A DNA stretch of 40,297 bases from Pirellulales bacterium (GTDB lineage: Bacteria > Planctomycetota > Planctomycetia > Pirellulales > JAIMBC01). Below the pieces are notes generated by a model that saw nothing but the letters and a program-made list of their open reading frames with translations, had not been told where the DNA came from and made no database searches. Shown piece after piece: positions 8,128-16,219 of this stretch; within the stretch, counting starts at the first letter, position 1; each line of letters begins with the position of its first letter. The stretch lies in the NCBI GenBank assembly GCA_023511675.1, contig JAIMBC010000015.1:1-40297 (forward strand), written 5' to 3'. The position numbers and the translations under genes are program-made.

Positions 8128-8250
8128 TCAGGCCATGGGGGCGGCACACCAGCTTCGACGTCTGGGGGTGGCACTCCAGCTTCAGGCTATGTGGCTGGCA
8201 CGCCCGGTGTTCGGCTGCCCTGTTCAGGTTACGGGGGTGGGACGCGCCAG
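8128..8250 (+). repeat. 27-bp imperfect tandem repeat, four units
   Basis: Units start at 8128, 8155 and 8182 and, after a 15-bp offset, at 8224. Each carries a TCAGG..ATG-GGGGTGGCAC-like core. Read on the plus strand in one frame, the units give nine-residue blocks close to SGxGGGTPA, but no start, RBS or protein family supports a gene. It occupies the convergent gap 8039-8398, the rest of which looks featureless. Confidence 0.6.
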
Positions 8251-8398
8251 GCCTTGGGCCGGCACGGCGGGTCTCGGCTGGCCCAGGTAGAGCGATGTGG
8301 TTTCACGGTGGGGCGAGGGCCGAACCCGGTTCTGGTGCCAGGCGGTGGGGTAGCTGCCCTGCAAGGCGGGCCGGTGGACCGCTACGTAGTTAAGGGCA

Positions 8399-9361
8399 TC
8401 AGCGATGAAAAGGGGGGCGTCGCCCGCTCTCCAGCCGGTGTGCGTTTACGCCTCTGGCCCGTAACAACTCGACAAACTGCGCCGGCCCGTGTGTGCAATA
8501 GACCTCTTGAGCCGAGACCCGTTCGATGGCAGCGAGCAACTCATCAAAATCCGCGTGGTCCGACAGCGGCACGGCGTGATCGACGCGCAGCCGTGCGCTT
8601 GCGTTCGCTCGCGCGGCCCAGCCCGTGACGGCGATGGTTTCGTAACGCGTCAAGCCGGGGAGTGCATGAGGGCGGCACTTGGCAGGCGGGGCCACCACCG
8701 CATGGCCCGGCAGCGGACCATCTTCATAAAGCGCCACGGCGCCAAGGTCCACTCCGCATTCGAAGTACACGCGGCTCACCGTCATGGCATCATGATGTTG
8801 CAACACAGGTATGCCGTGCTGGGTGAGGATCCGCGATACCTCCTGCGCCTTGCCCAGTGCATAGGCAGCGATCACAGGGGTAGCTCCACGGGCGAAGATT
8901 CCCTCCACGGTTTCGAGCAGTTGAGAGATGGCAGCCTCGCGCGGCGGATGGCGATACTGGGGGTCTCCATATGTGCTTTCGATGATCAGCACGTCCGCGC
9001 GGCAGAGTTCGGCTGCTTGGGCCGTGGCAGAGCAGCCGAGCTTGAAATCGCCCGTGTAGAGCAGGCTCTCGGACCCGTCCTCCACATACAGCATGGCTGA
9101 GCCCAGACAATGCCCCGCGGGCAGGGCGGTCAGCCATACTCCGCCCCACTGGCGCGGCTGCTGGTAGGGCAGCTCGACCACCTCACGGCTGCCCATGCGC
9201 AGTCGGTACAACCGCGCCGTCGGCGGCGTGCACAAGGCCAACTGATGCGGCGCCAGATGGTCCGAGTGCGCATGGGACACGAAGGCACATGACTGCCTCC
9301 GCCGCACATCGACCGCCAGCCCTGGTCGCGTGAGAAACAGGCCGCGGTCGTAGTGAAACAT
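8399..9361 (-). CDS. MBL-fold beta-CASP-type nuclease
   Basis: 320 residues. The metallo-beta-lactamase signature SHAHSDH (29-35) supplies the HxHxDH zinc ligands. PAGHCLGSAM and YTGDFKLG follow, and then beta-CASP-like motifs IIESTYGD, the Ala-rich helix with ALGKAQEV, PLSDHADFDEL and YCTHG. These fit the CPSF73/RNase J-like clade and also the ligase-associated DNA exonucleases found with bacterial LigD; no ligase gene is adjacent. The expected activity is hydrolysis of RNA or DNA phosphodiesters with two zinc ions in the cytoplasm. The start lies 3 bp after the stop of the isomerase gene upstream, so the two are almost certainly co-transcribed. Confidence 0.85.
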   Translation of the reverse strand: MFHYDRGLFLTRPGLAVDVRRRQSCAFVSHAHSDHLAPHQLALCTPPTARLYRLRMGSREVVELPYQQPRQWGGVWLTALPAGHCLGSAMLYVEDGSESLLYTGDFKLGCSATAQAAELCRADVLIIESTYGDPQYRHPPREAAISQLLETVEGIFARGATPVIAAYALGKAQEVSRILTQHGIPVLQHHDAMTVSRVYFECGVDLGAVALYEDGPLPGHAVVAPPAKCRPHALPGLTRYETIAVTGWAARANASARLRVDHAVPLSDHADFDELLAAIERVSAQEVYCTHGPAQFVELLRARGVNAHRLESGRRPPFHR

Positions 9362-9364
9362 GGC

Positions 9365-10261
9365 TCAAGCCCGCACCGCAGCCCCCATGCGGCCCTGCAC
9401 GGTCAAGCCCGCCGCGCCCCACAAGCCCAGCAGACGTTCTCCCGCCGTGCGCACGATCGCATCGCGCCGCATGCCCGCCAGCCGCGCCGTCGCTGCTGCC
9501 GGAGTCACTGGTCCCTGATAGCCCATCTCGACCAACGCCGTCAACACTCCCACCCCGTCAATCACATTCGTCTCGGCAGGCAACAGACGGTCCGCCGCCG
9601 TCAGCTCAGATGGGGCCACGTCGGCAGGCGCATCGCTCAGCGTCACCCCCACAATCTGGCCAGGCCTAAGCTTGCTCCGCAATACGCCCAAGCTGCTCCC
9701 CGCTGCGTACAACTCCCAGGCGTCCAGCCAGATCCCCACATGCCCGGAACCCACCACATCGATCAGCACCAACAGGGCCTCAGGATCGTGGATGAACTCG
9801 TGCTTGAATCGCTTGCGTTCGGCTGCCAGCGCGGTAAACCCCAGCCCCAGCCGCACACCCGAGGCAGAAAGCACGCCCGCCACCTCCACCAGCCGCTGGC
9901 GGTGCAGCTCGAAATTCTCGTGGTAGGCGCGCTCGTTGCTGCCCGGGCTGATCCGCGCCACTGCCCGCGTGCATCCCAACTCCCCCGCCACCTGGGCCAC
10001 GCCCCGCAGTGCTTCCAACTGCTTCTGATACTGCACCGGATCGCTCTGACCCAGATCCAGCGGCAGCCTGAAACTGCTGACCCTGATCCGCGCGCTGTCG
10101 ATCAGCCGCCGCGCACGGGCCATGCCGTACTCGCGTACCTGATCGGCGAAGTCCACCATGTCGATATCCAGGCCCTGAAAACCGAAAGACAGTGCCAGCT
10201 CGATCAACTCGCTTTGCGTGCCAGACACGCCCAGCGACTGCGGGCAAAGATTCCTATACAT
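9365..10261 (-). CDS. Sugar phosphate isomerase/epimerase family TIM-barrel protein
   Basis: 298 residues. ATG 10261 is preceded by GGAGGA at about 5 nt, a strong ribosome site. The pattern is that of the xylose-isomerase-like / AP-endonuclease-2 superfamily: an early GFQGLDIDMVDFADQV strand-helix, a mid-barrel LGCTRAVARISPG, then GVRLGLGFTAL, HVGIWLDAWELY, and a late VGVTLSDAP with YQGPVTPA. In active family members His and Glu residues bind a divalent metal; here the expected Glu/His at several strand ends are hard to place, so catalysis is uncertain. It heads a two-gene unit with the MBL nuclease. Confidence 0.75.
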   Translation of the reverse strand: MYRNLCPQSLGVSGTQSELIELALSFGFQGLDIDMVDFADQVREYGMARARRLIDSARIRVSSFRLPLDLGQSDPVQYQKQLEALRGVAQVAGELGCTRAVARISPGSNERAYHENFELHRQRLVEVAGVLSASGVRLGLGFTALAAERKRFKHEFIHDPEALLVLIDVVGSGHVGIWLDAWELYAAGSSLGVLRSKLRPGQIVGVTLSDAPADVAPSELTAADRLLPAETNVIDGVGVLTALVEMGYQGPVTPAAATARLAGMRRDAIVRTAGERLLGLWGAAGLTVQGRMGAAVRA

Positions 10262-10782
10262 CGAGTCCTCCGCACACCTCCCCTACCAGGGGTACTTCGA
10301 CCACAGGAGAAGCCGCACGGTGCCGCCGGAGTGCGCTCAGGCAACTCTTCCAACTACGCGCCGCGCGTGCCCTGCGTACGCTGGGCGGCAATACCAGCGG
10401 CTTCCTCAAAGCACGTTATTATGCCGCATCAGAGCGGCCACTCCTAGGGGGCTGGCGGCGTCCGCCGCGGCACCGGCAAAACCTCAGGGAAGTCTCGCGG
10501 GAGTTTATCTGGCTGTTGCCCAAGGTGCGCCATGGCGTGGCATGCGCGGCAAGCACGTATTGCCGCCGAACACGAGCGCCCCTCCGGTGGCCACACCCCC
10601 CGGCATCGCGCGAAAGCGACGGCGCAGCCAACGACCGTGTGCAAGCGTTGATGTTCGGCTGTTGCGACGATCCTTCCTCAAACAAATCGCTGCCGCCGCG
10701 GCCACCGCCAATCGACCCACGCGATCCAGCAGCCACGTCACGCTACGCGCCGCTGCCGCCTCCTGCTGGCGCCGACCGTCCA
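10262..10782. other. Intergenic region without convincing genes
   Basis: About 520 bp between the CYTH gene and the isomerase gene, both on the minus strand. Frames are open in several phases but encode only Arg/Pro/Ala-rich shadow peptides without RBS or family features. A short AT-rich patch (CATAAT on the minus strand, near 10420) might be a -10 box, but no fitting -35 was found. Confidence 0.45.
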
Positions 10783-11298
10783 TCATTCACGGCTCGCCAG
10801 CAGATCCCCATACGAGACGGCTACGCGTTCGCACGCATCGAGCCCCAGCCGCTCCGCCAGCTCCGCCAGCCAGGCGCGGCCTTCCGACTCGGCCTGGCCC
10901 GTCCCTAACACGGCCTCCAGCTCTACAAAGTTCCCCAACCCGGCCACCTGATCCAGGTGGATCCGTACCTGCCCCCAGAGGTACAGCTCTCGCTCCTTGG
11001 CCACCACGGCGCGAATCCCCAGGGCGTGCGCCAGCGCATCGCGTACGCCTTCCGCGTCGGCTAGCGGCACGAGGAGGTAGTCGCTCCGGCGGGCATCCAC
11101 CAGGTCGGCACGCCTGTACCAGATGAGCTGCGTCTGGCGGCCTTCCGTCTGCCGCAACTTGAGGCGGCCGCTTCGGCAGTGGAAGTACGTATCGAGCTGG
11201 CGCAGCACTCCTTGCGCCTGACCGCCCGCCGCCAGCACAGCCTGCCGCACCGTATCCAACGCCGCGGCCCGGAACTTGAGTTCGATGTTGCAATACAT
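10783..11298 (-). CDS. CYTH-domain protein, CyaB class IV adenylate cyclase-like
   Basis: 171 residues from ATG 11298; the frame is open to 11541 but the upstream part is Arg/Ser-rich and not family-like. The N-terminal NIELKF (4-9) corresponds to the ExExK motif of CYTH tunnel-fold enzymes, in the variant where the first Glu is replaced, as is common in bacterial CyaB-like proteins. Later features are LRQLDTYFHCRSGRLKLRQ, the DYLLVPL strand, VVAKERELYLW, VRIHLDQVAGLGNFVELEAVL and a terminal helix. These match the triphosphate-binding tunnel. Family members make cAMP, hydrolyse thiamine triphosphate or act on tripolyphosphate; the activity here cannot be decided. The gene has no clear SD sequence. 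Confidence 0.85.
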   Translation of the reverse strand: MYCNIELKFRAAALDTVRQAVLAAGGQAQGVLRQLDTYFHCRSGRLKLRQTEGRQTQLIWYRRADLVDARRSDYLLVPLADAEGVRDALAHALGIRAVVAKERELYLWGQVRIHLDQVAGLGNFVELEAVLGTGQAESEGRAWLAELAERLGLDACERVAVSYGDLLASRE

Positions 11299-11676
11299 AA
11301 TCAGACGGGGCGGCCGCCCTGATCTCGGCAGCCTTGACTCATCGGGGCGATGCGTTGGCATCGCTTGAGCCGAACTCTTGCATACCAGCCCCTTTGCCTG
11401 CCAACCCCGCTCGGCGAGCCGTTTATGCAAGCGACGTCCAGCATAGCAGGAAAGACCCGGCAACACGACGACAGGCCATGTACTCGCCTCTCGCTGCTGC
11501 ACAGGCGAGCCCTGCGGTCCGTTGCCGCACAACCGTCGCACGCAGGGGCCTCATGGTGACAGGGTATGGCATGACTGGCCTGGGGACGTGTGGCCGTTGC
11601 AGGCAGGGGCCTTTATGCAAAGCTGTGTCTTCAGCGCTCGTGCATGTTCCGCGGCCAGCGCCCACGCGCAGGGCGC
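11299..11676. other. Intergenic region downstream of the respiratory operon
   Basis: 378 bp holding the end of the respiratory operon and the upstream region of the CYTH gene. Apart from the hairpin at 11347-11364 I see no gene and no clear promoter. Confidence 0.45.
11347..11364. repeat. Perfect stem-loop, possible terminator or leader hairpin
   Basis: GCGATGC-GTTG-GCATCGC, a 7-bp perfect stem with a 4-nt loop, with CTCA/TGAG able to pair outside it. It sits 49 bp upstream of the CYTH start and about 310 bp beyond the DUF420 stop. No T-tract follows on either strand. Confidence 0.4.
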
Positions 11677-12096
11677 CTAGCCGTCGAATACGTAGAGCAC
11701 GAAGTAGATGATCACGCCTGTGACCGACACGTACAGCCAGATCGGTAGCGTCAGGCGTGCCAGGCGGCGGTGTGCCGCGCGACGATCTCGCCAGCCAAGG
11801 ATGATCGTGGCCACGGCCAGGGGCGGCACCAGCGCCGCAAGCGCCGCGTGCGTAAACAACATCGTGCGGTACAAGGTTCGGCCCAGGCCTTCCCCCTGGT
11901 AGGGCTTGCTTCCCCCGATGTGATAATGATGCACAAGGTAGGAGGCCAAGAACAGGACGCTCAGGCAGAAGGCCGTCAGCATCACGCGGCGATGCGCCGT
12001 CTCGCGACCGGCACGTATCAAGATGTAGCCCGTTACCAACGCCGCCGTTGCGGCGGCATTGAGCAAGGCATTGAGTTCCGGAAGTCGATCGAGCAC
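11677..12096 (-). CDS. DUF420 family membrane protein, CtaM-like oxidase assembly factor
   Basis: 139 residues from a GTG start at 12096 with GGAG 7 nt upstream. There are four transmembrane helices (about 8-26, 38-57, 83-102, 117-135). Histidines occur in SYLVHHYHIGG and FTHAAL near the membrane faces. DUF420 proteins occur with cytochrome oxidase genes; the Bacillus/Staphylococcus relative CtaM is needed for heme A oxidase maturation. Here it is the last gene of the respiratory operon, 60 bp after SCO1, which fits an assembly role. No heme- or copper-binding role has been shown from sequence. Confidence 0.85.
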   Translation of the reverse strand: MLDRLPELNALLNAAATAALVTGYILIRAGRETAHRRVMLTAFCLSVLFLASYLVHHYHIGGSKPYQGEGLGRTLYRTMLFTHAALAALVPPLAVATIILGWRDRRAAHRRLARLTLPIWLYVSVTGVIIYFVLYVFDG

Positions 12097-12156
12097 GTCA
12101 GGCTCCAGGAAGGTACGCCGCGGCGGTGCGTCAGGTTCGGTTCGATGGCCGCTGGC

Positions 12157-12789
12157 CTAAGGTCCCTGCTGCGAGAGGAGTTTTTCCAGGTCGCGTCTCA
12201 GCCGCTTGAGATCCGCCTCTTCGAGCGAATGATAGGTGCCCCGCACTTGCAAATCGGGGCCGACCAGAATCAGCCTGTCGGTGTGGTCGCGCGCCACGAC
12301 CGTCACGTGGAAGGCGTCTCCCACCGCTTCGGCATGAGACAGCTCCCCGTTGAGGAAGAGCCATCGCTGCGCGTCTGCCTTGTACTCGCGCGCATATTTT
12401 TGCAGTGCCTCGGGGGTATCGTGTTGAGGATCCACGGTAATGCTCACGAAGGTCACATCCTTGTCCGCCAGCTCTTGCTGCAATGCCGCCACGGCCTGGT
12501 TCATCTTGGCGCAGAAACCGGGGCAGCTTGCGAAGAAGAAGCTGGCGATCCACACGCGGCCTTTGAGATCCCCGAGCTTCAGGCGACGGCCGCTACGTTC
12601 TGTAAACTCCAGCTCATGCCAGGGACGGTCGGGTTTGTCTCGATGCGAAGGGAGTACGACAGGCTCCATGGCTAGCGGGTCGTCTCCCCGCGTAGCGGCA
12701 CGGAATTGATACCAGCCGGCGTAGCCTAGCACCCCCATGGCACCTGCCAGAATCAGCAGCGTAACAAGTCGGGCGGTTCGTTCGGTCAT
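12157..12789 (-). CDS. SCO1/SenC family copper chaperone for the CuA centre
   Basis: 210 residues. An N-terminal membrane anchor (8-27) is followed by a periplasmic thioredoxin fold. The copper ligands are present: Cys89 and Cys93 in SCPGFCAKM and the distal His169 in DHTDRLILVGPDLQVRG. SCO proteins deliver or reduce copper for subunit II. Its start overlaps the stop of the ABC permease gene by 4 bp (ATGA), so translation is coupled. DUF420 follows. The length and all key residues are normal for the family. Confidence 0.92.
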   Translation of the reverse strand: MTERTARLVTLLILAGAMGVLGYAGWYQFRAATRGDDPLAMEPVVLPSHRDKPDRPWHELEFTERSGRRLKLGDLKGRVWIASFFFASCPGFCAKMNQAVAALQQELADKDVTFVSITVDPQHDTPEALQKYAREYKADAQRWLFLNGELSHAEAVGDAFHVTVVARDHTDRLILVGPDLQVRGTYHSLEEADLKRLRRDLEKLLSQQGP

Positions 12790-13622
12790 CTGAGATCTCC
12801 TCGGCCGCGGCGCGCTGCTGCCCAGGTGCTGGCTGCCAGGGTGAGCAGGGCAAAGGCCGCCGTAACCAGCCAGCAGGTCCCCAGGGATGGCAGCCCGTGC
12901 AACACTGCTGCATCAGGCTGGTGTACATAGAGCAGGCGCCGCACGCCAGCCAGGCCATAGGTGAGCGGGTTGACGTGCACCACCCAGGCCAACCAGTTGT
13001 CTCCGGCTGGAAAGAAGGCACCCGACAGCAGCCACATGGGAAACAGCAACAGATTCATGATCGCATGAAAGCCCTGCACCGAGTCAAGCCGCCAGGCGAG
13101 CAGCATGCCCAGCCCCACCAGCGCCAGGGAGAGCAGGCCGAGAAACAGCACAAGCTGAACAAGCTGCCACACTCCCCAGGAAAGCGGCAGAGCCAACCCG
13201 AGTGCCAGAAACACTAGCGCCTGCCCTACCGCCAGCAACATGGCCCCCAGCCCCTTGCCCGCCACCATGGTCCACGCAGAGAGGGGCGCCACCAGCACGC
13301 CCTGCAAGAAGCCCTCCCGCCGATCCTCAATGATGGAGATGGTGGCAAAGATGCTGGTAAACAACAGGATCAAGACCAGCACGCCGGGAAAGAAGTACTC
13401 AGCATATGCGACCTGCCCCGTGGCTGCGCCTGGCAAGCGAAAGCTGGGTCCGAGACCGGCGCCGAATAACACCCAGAACACCACCGGCTGCCCCAGAGCG
13501 CCGATCACGCGGCTGCGCTGGCGCAGAAACCGCAGCACCTCGCGGCTGGCCAGTGCCCAGACGGCAAGGCCGCTGGCAGGCTGCGGCAGGGTAGGCACGG
13601 AGGCGGGGGGGACGCTAGCCAT
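12786..13622 (-). CDS. ABC-2 type transporter permease
   Basis: 278 residues with about six transmembrane helices and the ABC-2 pattern: an N-terminal cytoplasmic helix with ASREVLRFLRQRSRVIG; TM1 with PVVFWVLFGAGLG; a large loop containing YAEYFFPGVLVLILLF; the coupling-helix region IIEDRREGFLQGVLVAPLS; then WLLSGAFFP and a late periplasmic turn with NPLTYGLAGVR. It overlaps the upstream ATPase gene by 8 bp and forms one exporter with it. The position between coxD and SCO1 suggests export of something needed for oxidase biogenesis or copper/heme handling, but the substrate is unknown. Confidence 0.9.
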   Translation of the reverse strand: MASVPPASVPTLPQPASGLAVWALASREVLRFLRQRSRVIGALGQPVVFWVLFGAGLGPSFRLPGAATGQVAYAEYFFPGVLVLILLFTSIFATISIIEDRREGFLQGVLVAPLSAWTMVAGKGLGAMLLAVGQALVFLALGLALPLSWGVWQLVQLVLFLGLLSLALVGLGMLLAWRLDSVQGFHAIMNLLLFPMWLLSGAFFPAGDNWLAWVVHVNPLTYGLAGVRRLLYVHQPDAAVLHGLPSLGTCWLVTAAFALLTLAASTWAAARRGRGDLR

Positions 13623-14580
13623 GGTCTTCTGATGCGGCCAGCGGGTCGGCCTCGTCTGCGGCGGTCAAACGGCAGCCCGTGCGGGCGATGAACACATCTT
13701 CCAACGAAGGTTGCCCGATGGCCAGCCAGGAAATTCCCTGCGGGAAGGCCTCACAAAGCTGAGCGGCCAGGCGGTGCGCCTGCGGGTGCTGCACGCGGAG
13801 CATGCCATTGAATGCTGCTGGGGGCACACCCAGCTCCTTTTCCAGATACGCCGCCACGGCCTGAGGCTGCTCCGCGCGCAGGGTAAGGATCTGTCCGCCC
13901 AACTCGGCCTTGAGTTCCTCTGGACGGCCCACCGCGGCGAGCTTCCCCAGGTGGAGGATTGCCAGCCGATCCGCCTTGTCTGCCTCTTCCAGCAAATGGG
14001 TGGTGAGCACGACGGTCACCCCAGCAGCCGCCTGCTGGCGGAGATCCTCCCACAGCACCAGCCGCGCTCTCGGGTCGAGGCCTGTGCTCGGTTCGTCGAG
14101 CACCAGCAGGCGTGGCCCATGCAACAGGGCCTTGGCCAGCTCGACGCGGCGCCGCAGGCCGCCGGAAAGCGTGGCTACCAGGTCATGTGCCCGCCCTGCC
14201 AGGCCGAACCGCTCCAATCGCTCCCGGCACCTCTGCCGCAGCTCTGCCCCACGCAGCCCGTACAGCCTTCCCTGACACCGCAGGTTCTCGACCACAGTAA
14301 GCTGCCGATCCAGGCTGGGCGACTGAAACACAACCCCCAGGGCACAGCGCAACCGCCCCAGCGCTGCCCCGCTCGCAGGCAAGGCGATGCCCAGTACCTG
14401 CAACCGCCCCTCTTGCACGGGCAACAAGGTGGACAGCAGCCTGAAAAATGTGGTCTTCCCGCTGCCGTTGGGGCCCAGCAGGGCGAACACCTCGCCCGGG
14501 GCCACTTCCAGGTCCAACCCCTCCAGGGCCAGCCGCCCGCCATAGCGGTAGCGCAGCCCTGCGGCACTCACCGCCACCAT
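13615..14580 (-). CDS. ABC transporter ATP-binding protein
   Basis: 321 residues. Walker A GPNGSGKTT (36-44), Q-loop VVFQSPSLD, signature LSGGLRRRVELAKAL (138-152), Walker B LLVLDEP (158-164), D-loop STGLDP and the switch His in VLTTHLLEEAD. The roughly 100-residue C-terminal extension (from about 225) is typical of DrrA/NatA-like subunits that pair with ABC-2 permeases. The gene starts 3 bp after the coxD stop and overlaps the permease gene by 8 bp, so it is in the middle of the respiratory operon. It energises the adjacent permease at the cytoplasmic face. Confidence 0.93.
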   Translation of the reverse strand: MVAVSAAGLRYRYGGRLALEGLDLEVAPGEVFALLGPNGSGKTTFFRLLSTLLPVQEGRLQVLGIALPASGAALGRLRCALGVVFQSPSLDRQLTVVENLRCQGRLYGLRGAELRQRCRERLERFGLAGRAHDLVATLSGGLRRRVELAKALLHGPRLLVLDEPSTGLDPRARLVLWEDLRQQAAAGVTVVLTTHLLEEADKADRLAILHLGKLAAVGRPEELKAELGGQILTLRAEQPQAVAAYLEKELGVPPAAFNGMLRVQHPQAHRLAAQLCEAFPQGISWLAIGQPSLEDVFIARTGCRLTAADEADPLAASEDHG

Positions 14581-14583
14581 GGC

Positions 14584-15123
14584 TTAATGACCCTGTCCCC
14601 CGGACGCCGCGTTGCCGCGTGCGCCGTGCGCGCCCTCGCCGTGTGCGCCCTCGCTGTGAAGGCTCTCACTGTTTGCGCCCTTGCTGTGTGCGCCCACACG
14701 CCGGCTGGCCTGTTCGAGCGCCAGCGTATCCGATGCCTGGGCCGCATGCCGATACCGCTCTTCGGAGTAGCCATAATTAAAGCCGCCGCGCACGCGCATG
14801 CCGATATCCGGGACCAAGGCCAGCCCCAGAAACAGCGCCATCAGCGACGCGGGAATGGTAAGCACGTACTTCCAGTTCGCCTCGTACTTGACGTGCATGA
14901 AAAACAGCACCACCAGCAGCGCCTTGGTACAGGACACCGCCATCATGAAGGCCCAGCCCACGCTGGGCTGGTCGTGATACGGCCAGTGCTGCGACGTCGT
15001 GAAAAACGACGCCGTGGATAACCCGCACAGCGCCACGAACACCGCCAGGTACTTCCCCAGCCCGCCATGGGCATGAGACGCGCCCCCATGACCGGTACCG
15101 TGCGCTACAGCATGGTCGCTCAT
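14584..15123 (-). CDS. coxD: Cytochrome c oxidase subunit IV with pentapeptide-repeat tail
   Basis: 179 residues from ATG 15123; the longer frame to 15357 runs into coxC and is a shadow. An N-terminal His-rich segment is followed by three transmembrane helices (about 25-43, 58-77, 88-108), the second carrying the MAVSCTKALLVVLFFMHVKYE motif of bacterial subunit IV (CtaF/CyoD type). The C-terminal 60 residues are unusual: Gly/His/Ser/Glu pentapeptides such as GAHSE and GAHGE, encoded by a 15-bp tandem repeat. The subunit stabilises the oxidase. It lies 41 bp after coxC and 3 bp before the ABC ATPase gene. Confidence 0.88.
   Translation of the reverse strand: MSDHAVAHGTGHGGASHAHGGLGKYLAVFVALCGLSTASFFTTSQHWPYHDQPSVGWAFMMAVSCTKALLVVLFFMHVKYEANWKYVLTIPASLMALFLGLALVPDIGMRVRGGFNYGYSEERYRHAAQASDTLALEQASRRVGAHSKGANSESLHSEGAHGEGAHGARGNAASGGQGH
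14626..14700. repeat. 15-bp tandem repeat within coxD, five units
   Basis: Units at 14626, 14641, 14656, 14671 and 14686 follow a GTGTGCGCCCTCGCT-like consensus. Because the unit is five codons long, changes in copy number keep the coxD frame. It encodes the His/Ser/Glu-rich C-terminal tail. Confidence 0.8.
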
Positions 15124-15164
15124 CACTTGCTCCCGGCCCGGCCGCGCGGGCCTGCGCGAGGTTG

Positions 15165-16199
15165 CTAGAACAGGTACAACAAGGGAAACAGGAAGATCCA
15201 AACAATATCGACAAAGTGCCAGTACAACCCGATGTTCTCGATCATGTTCGCCCGGTCCGGGGTAAACCGCATGGGCATCATGATCGCGAACACGATCAAC
15301 CCCACCAGCACGTGCAGCGCGTGGAAGCCCGTTAGCGTGAAGTAGGTGCTGGCCCACATGTTGCCGCCAGGGATCACGATGGGCATTTTCAGCCAGGGGT
15401 TCAGATCGTTGAGTCCCTCCAGGTGCTCGTGAGAGCCTCGCGGCCGGATGGGCATGATCTCCGCCGCCAGCGCCGCCAGCACGTCGGGCTGCGTGCTGCT
15501 GGCGCGCGTTTTGAGGTCTTGCAGGAAGCGGAACCGCTCATACCCCTCTCTGCGGGCTCTTAGCCGGCGGTACGCCTGCTCCTCCTGCGGCGACCGTTGC
15601 GCGGCTGCCTCCAGCCGCTTCAGCCTGCGGGTTTGGGCTGCGGAGAGGGGTTTGTCGTACCCCGCCGTTTGCAAGGGGACGAGCAATTCCTGCGCCCGCA
15701 CGCGCACGGCCGAACCATACTCCAGATCAGGCCGTTCATAGATTTGGCTGCGCGGATAGCGCGGGTAGATCCCATGCGAGAACTTCTGGTTGTACTCGTA
15801 CGCTTTGATGGCGAGGAACACGCCGCCCAGCGCCAGGGTGGCCGCCAGCCACATCTTGGCCATGGCCGGGTTGTGGGAGCGGCACGCCTCGAGCGAAAGC
15901 ACCACGGTCACGCTCGAGCAGATCAGCACGAACGTGTTGATGAAGCCGATTCTCTCTTCCAGGTGCACGGCCGACTGGCTCGGCCATGTCAGGGCGCCGA
16001 ACCGCAGCACAATGTACACGGCAATCAGCCCGGCAAAGAACATGATCTCCGTGGAGAGGAACAGCCACATCATCAACTTGCCGTTGGAGATGGGCAGCGC
16101 CGGCTGATAATGAAGCTTCAAGTGGCCGTGCTCGTGCCCATGGCCGTGCGCGAGCTGGCCGTGAGCGTGCGAGACAGGGTGCGTGGCGGCAGTTTCCAT
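15165..16199 (-). CDS. coxC: Cytochrome c oxidase subunit III with a large soluble insertion
   Basis: 344 residues from ATG 16199, with GGGAAGAGAG upstream. The N-terminus is His-rich (about 10 His in 30 residues). Five transmembrane helices fit the short bacterial type: helix 1 [18 protein letters not shown], helix 2 [19 protein letters not shown], helix 3 [21 protein letters not shown], then helix 4 [18 protein letters not shown] and helix 5 [19 protein letters not shown]. Between helices 3 and 4 lies a charged hydrophilic stretch of about 130 residues, far longer than the usual loop. It begins with [19 protein letters not shown] and contains an Arg/Glu-rich helix. Subunit III carries no redox centre. 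It follows ctaB by 20 bp. Confidence 0.9.
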   Translation of the reverse strand: METAATHPVSHAHGQLAHGHGHEHGHLKLHYQPALPISNGKLMMWLFLSTEIMFFAGLIAVYIVLRFGALTWPSQSAVHLEERIGFINTFVLICSSVTVVLSLEACRSHNPAMAKMWLAATLALGGVFLAIKAYEYNQKFSHGIYPRYPRSQIYERPDLEYGSAVRVRAQELLVPLQTAGYDKPLSAAQTRRLKRLEAAAQRSPQEEQAYRRLRARREGYERFRFLQDLKTRASSTQPDVLAALAAEIMPIRPRGSHEHLEGLNDLNPWLKMPIVIPGGNMWASTYFTLTGFHALHVLVGLIVFAIMMPMRFTPDRANMIENIGLYWHFVDIVWIFLFPLLYLF

Positions 16200-16219
16200 G
16201 ACTCGAAGACTCTCTTCCC

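Noticed and set aside
8128-8250. CRISPR array
   Set aside because: The units are directly abutting and imperfect, without unique spacers of constant length; no cas genes are near.
8059-8628. A 189-codon plus-strand frame containing the SGxGGGTPA blocks
   Set aside because: It runs into the 3' part of the MBL nuclease gene on the other strand and lacks an RBS; treated as a DNA repeat instead.
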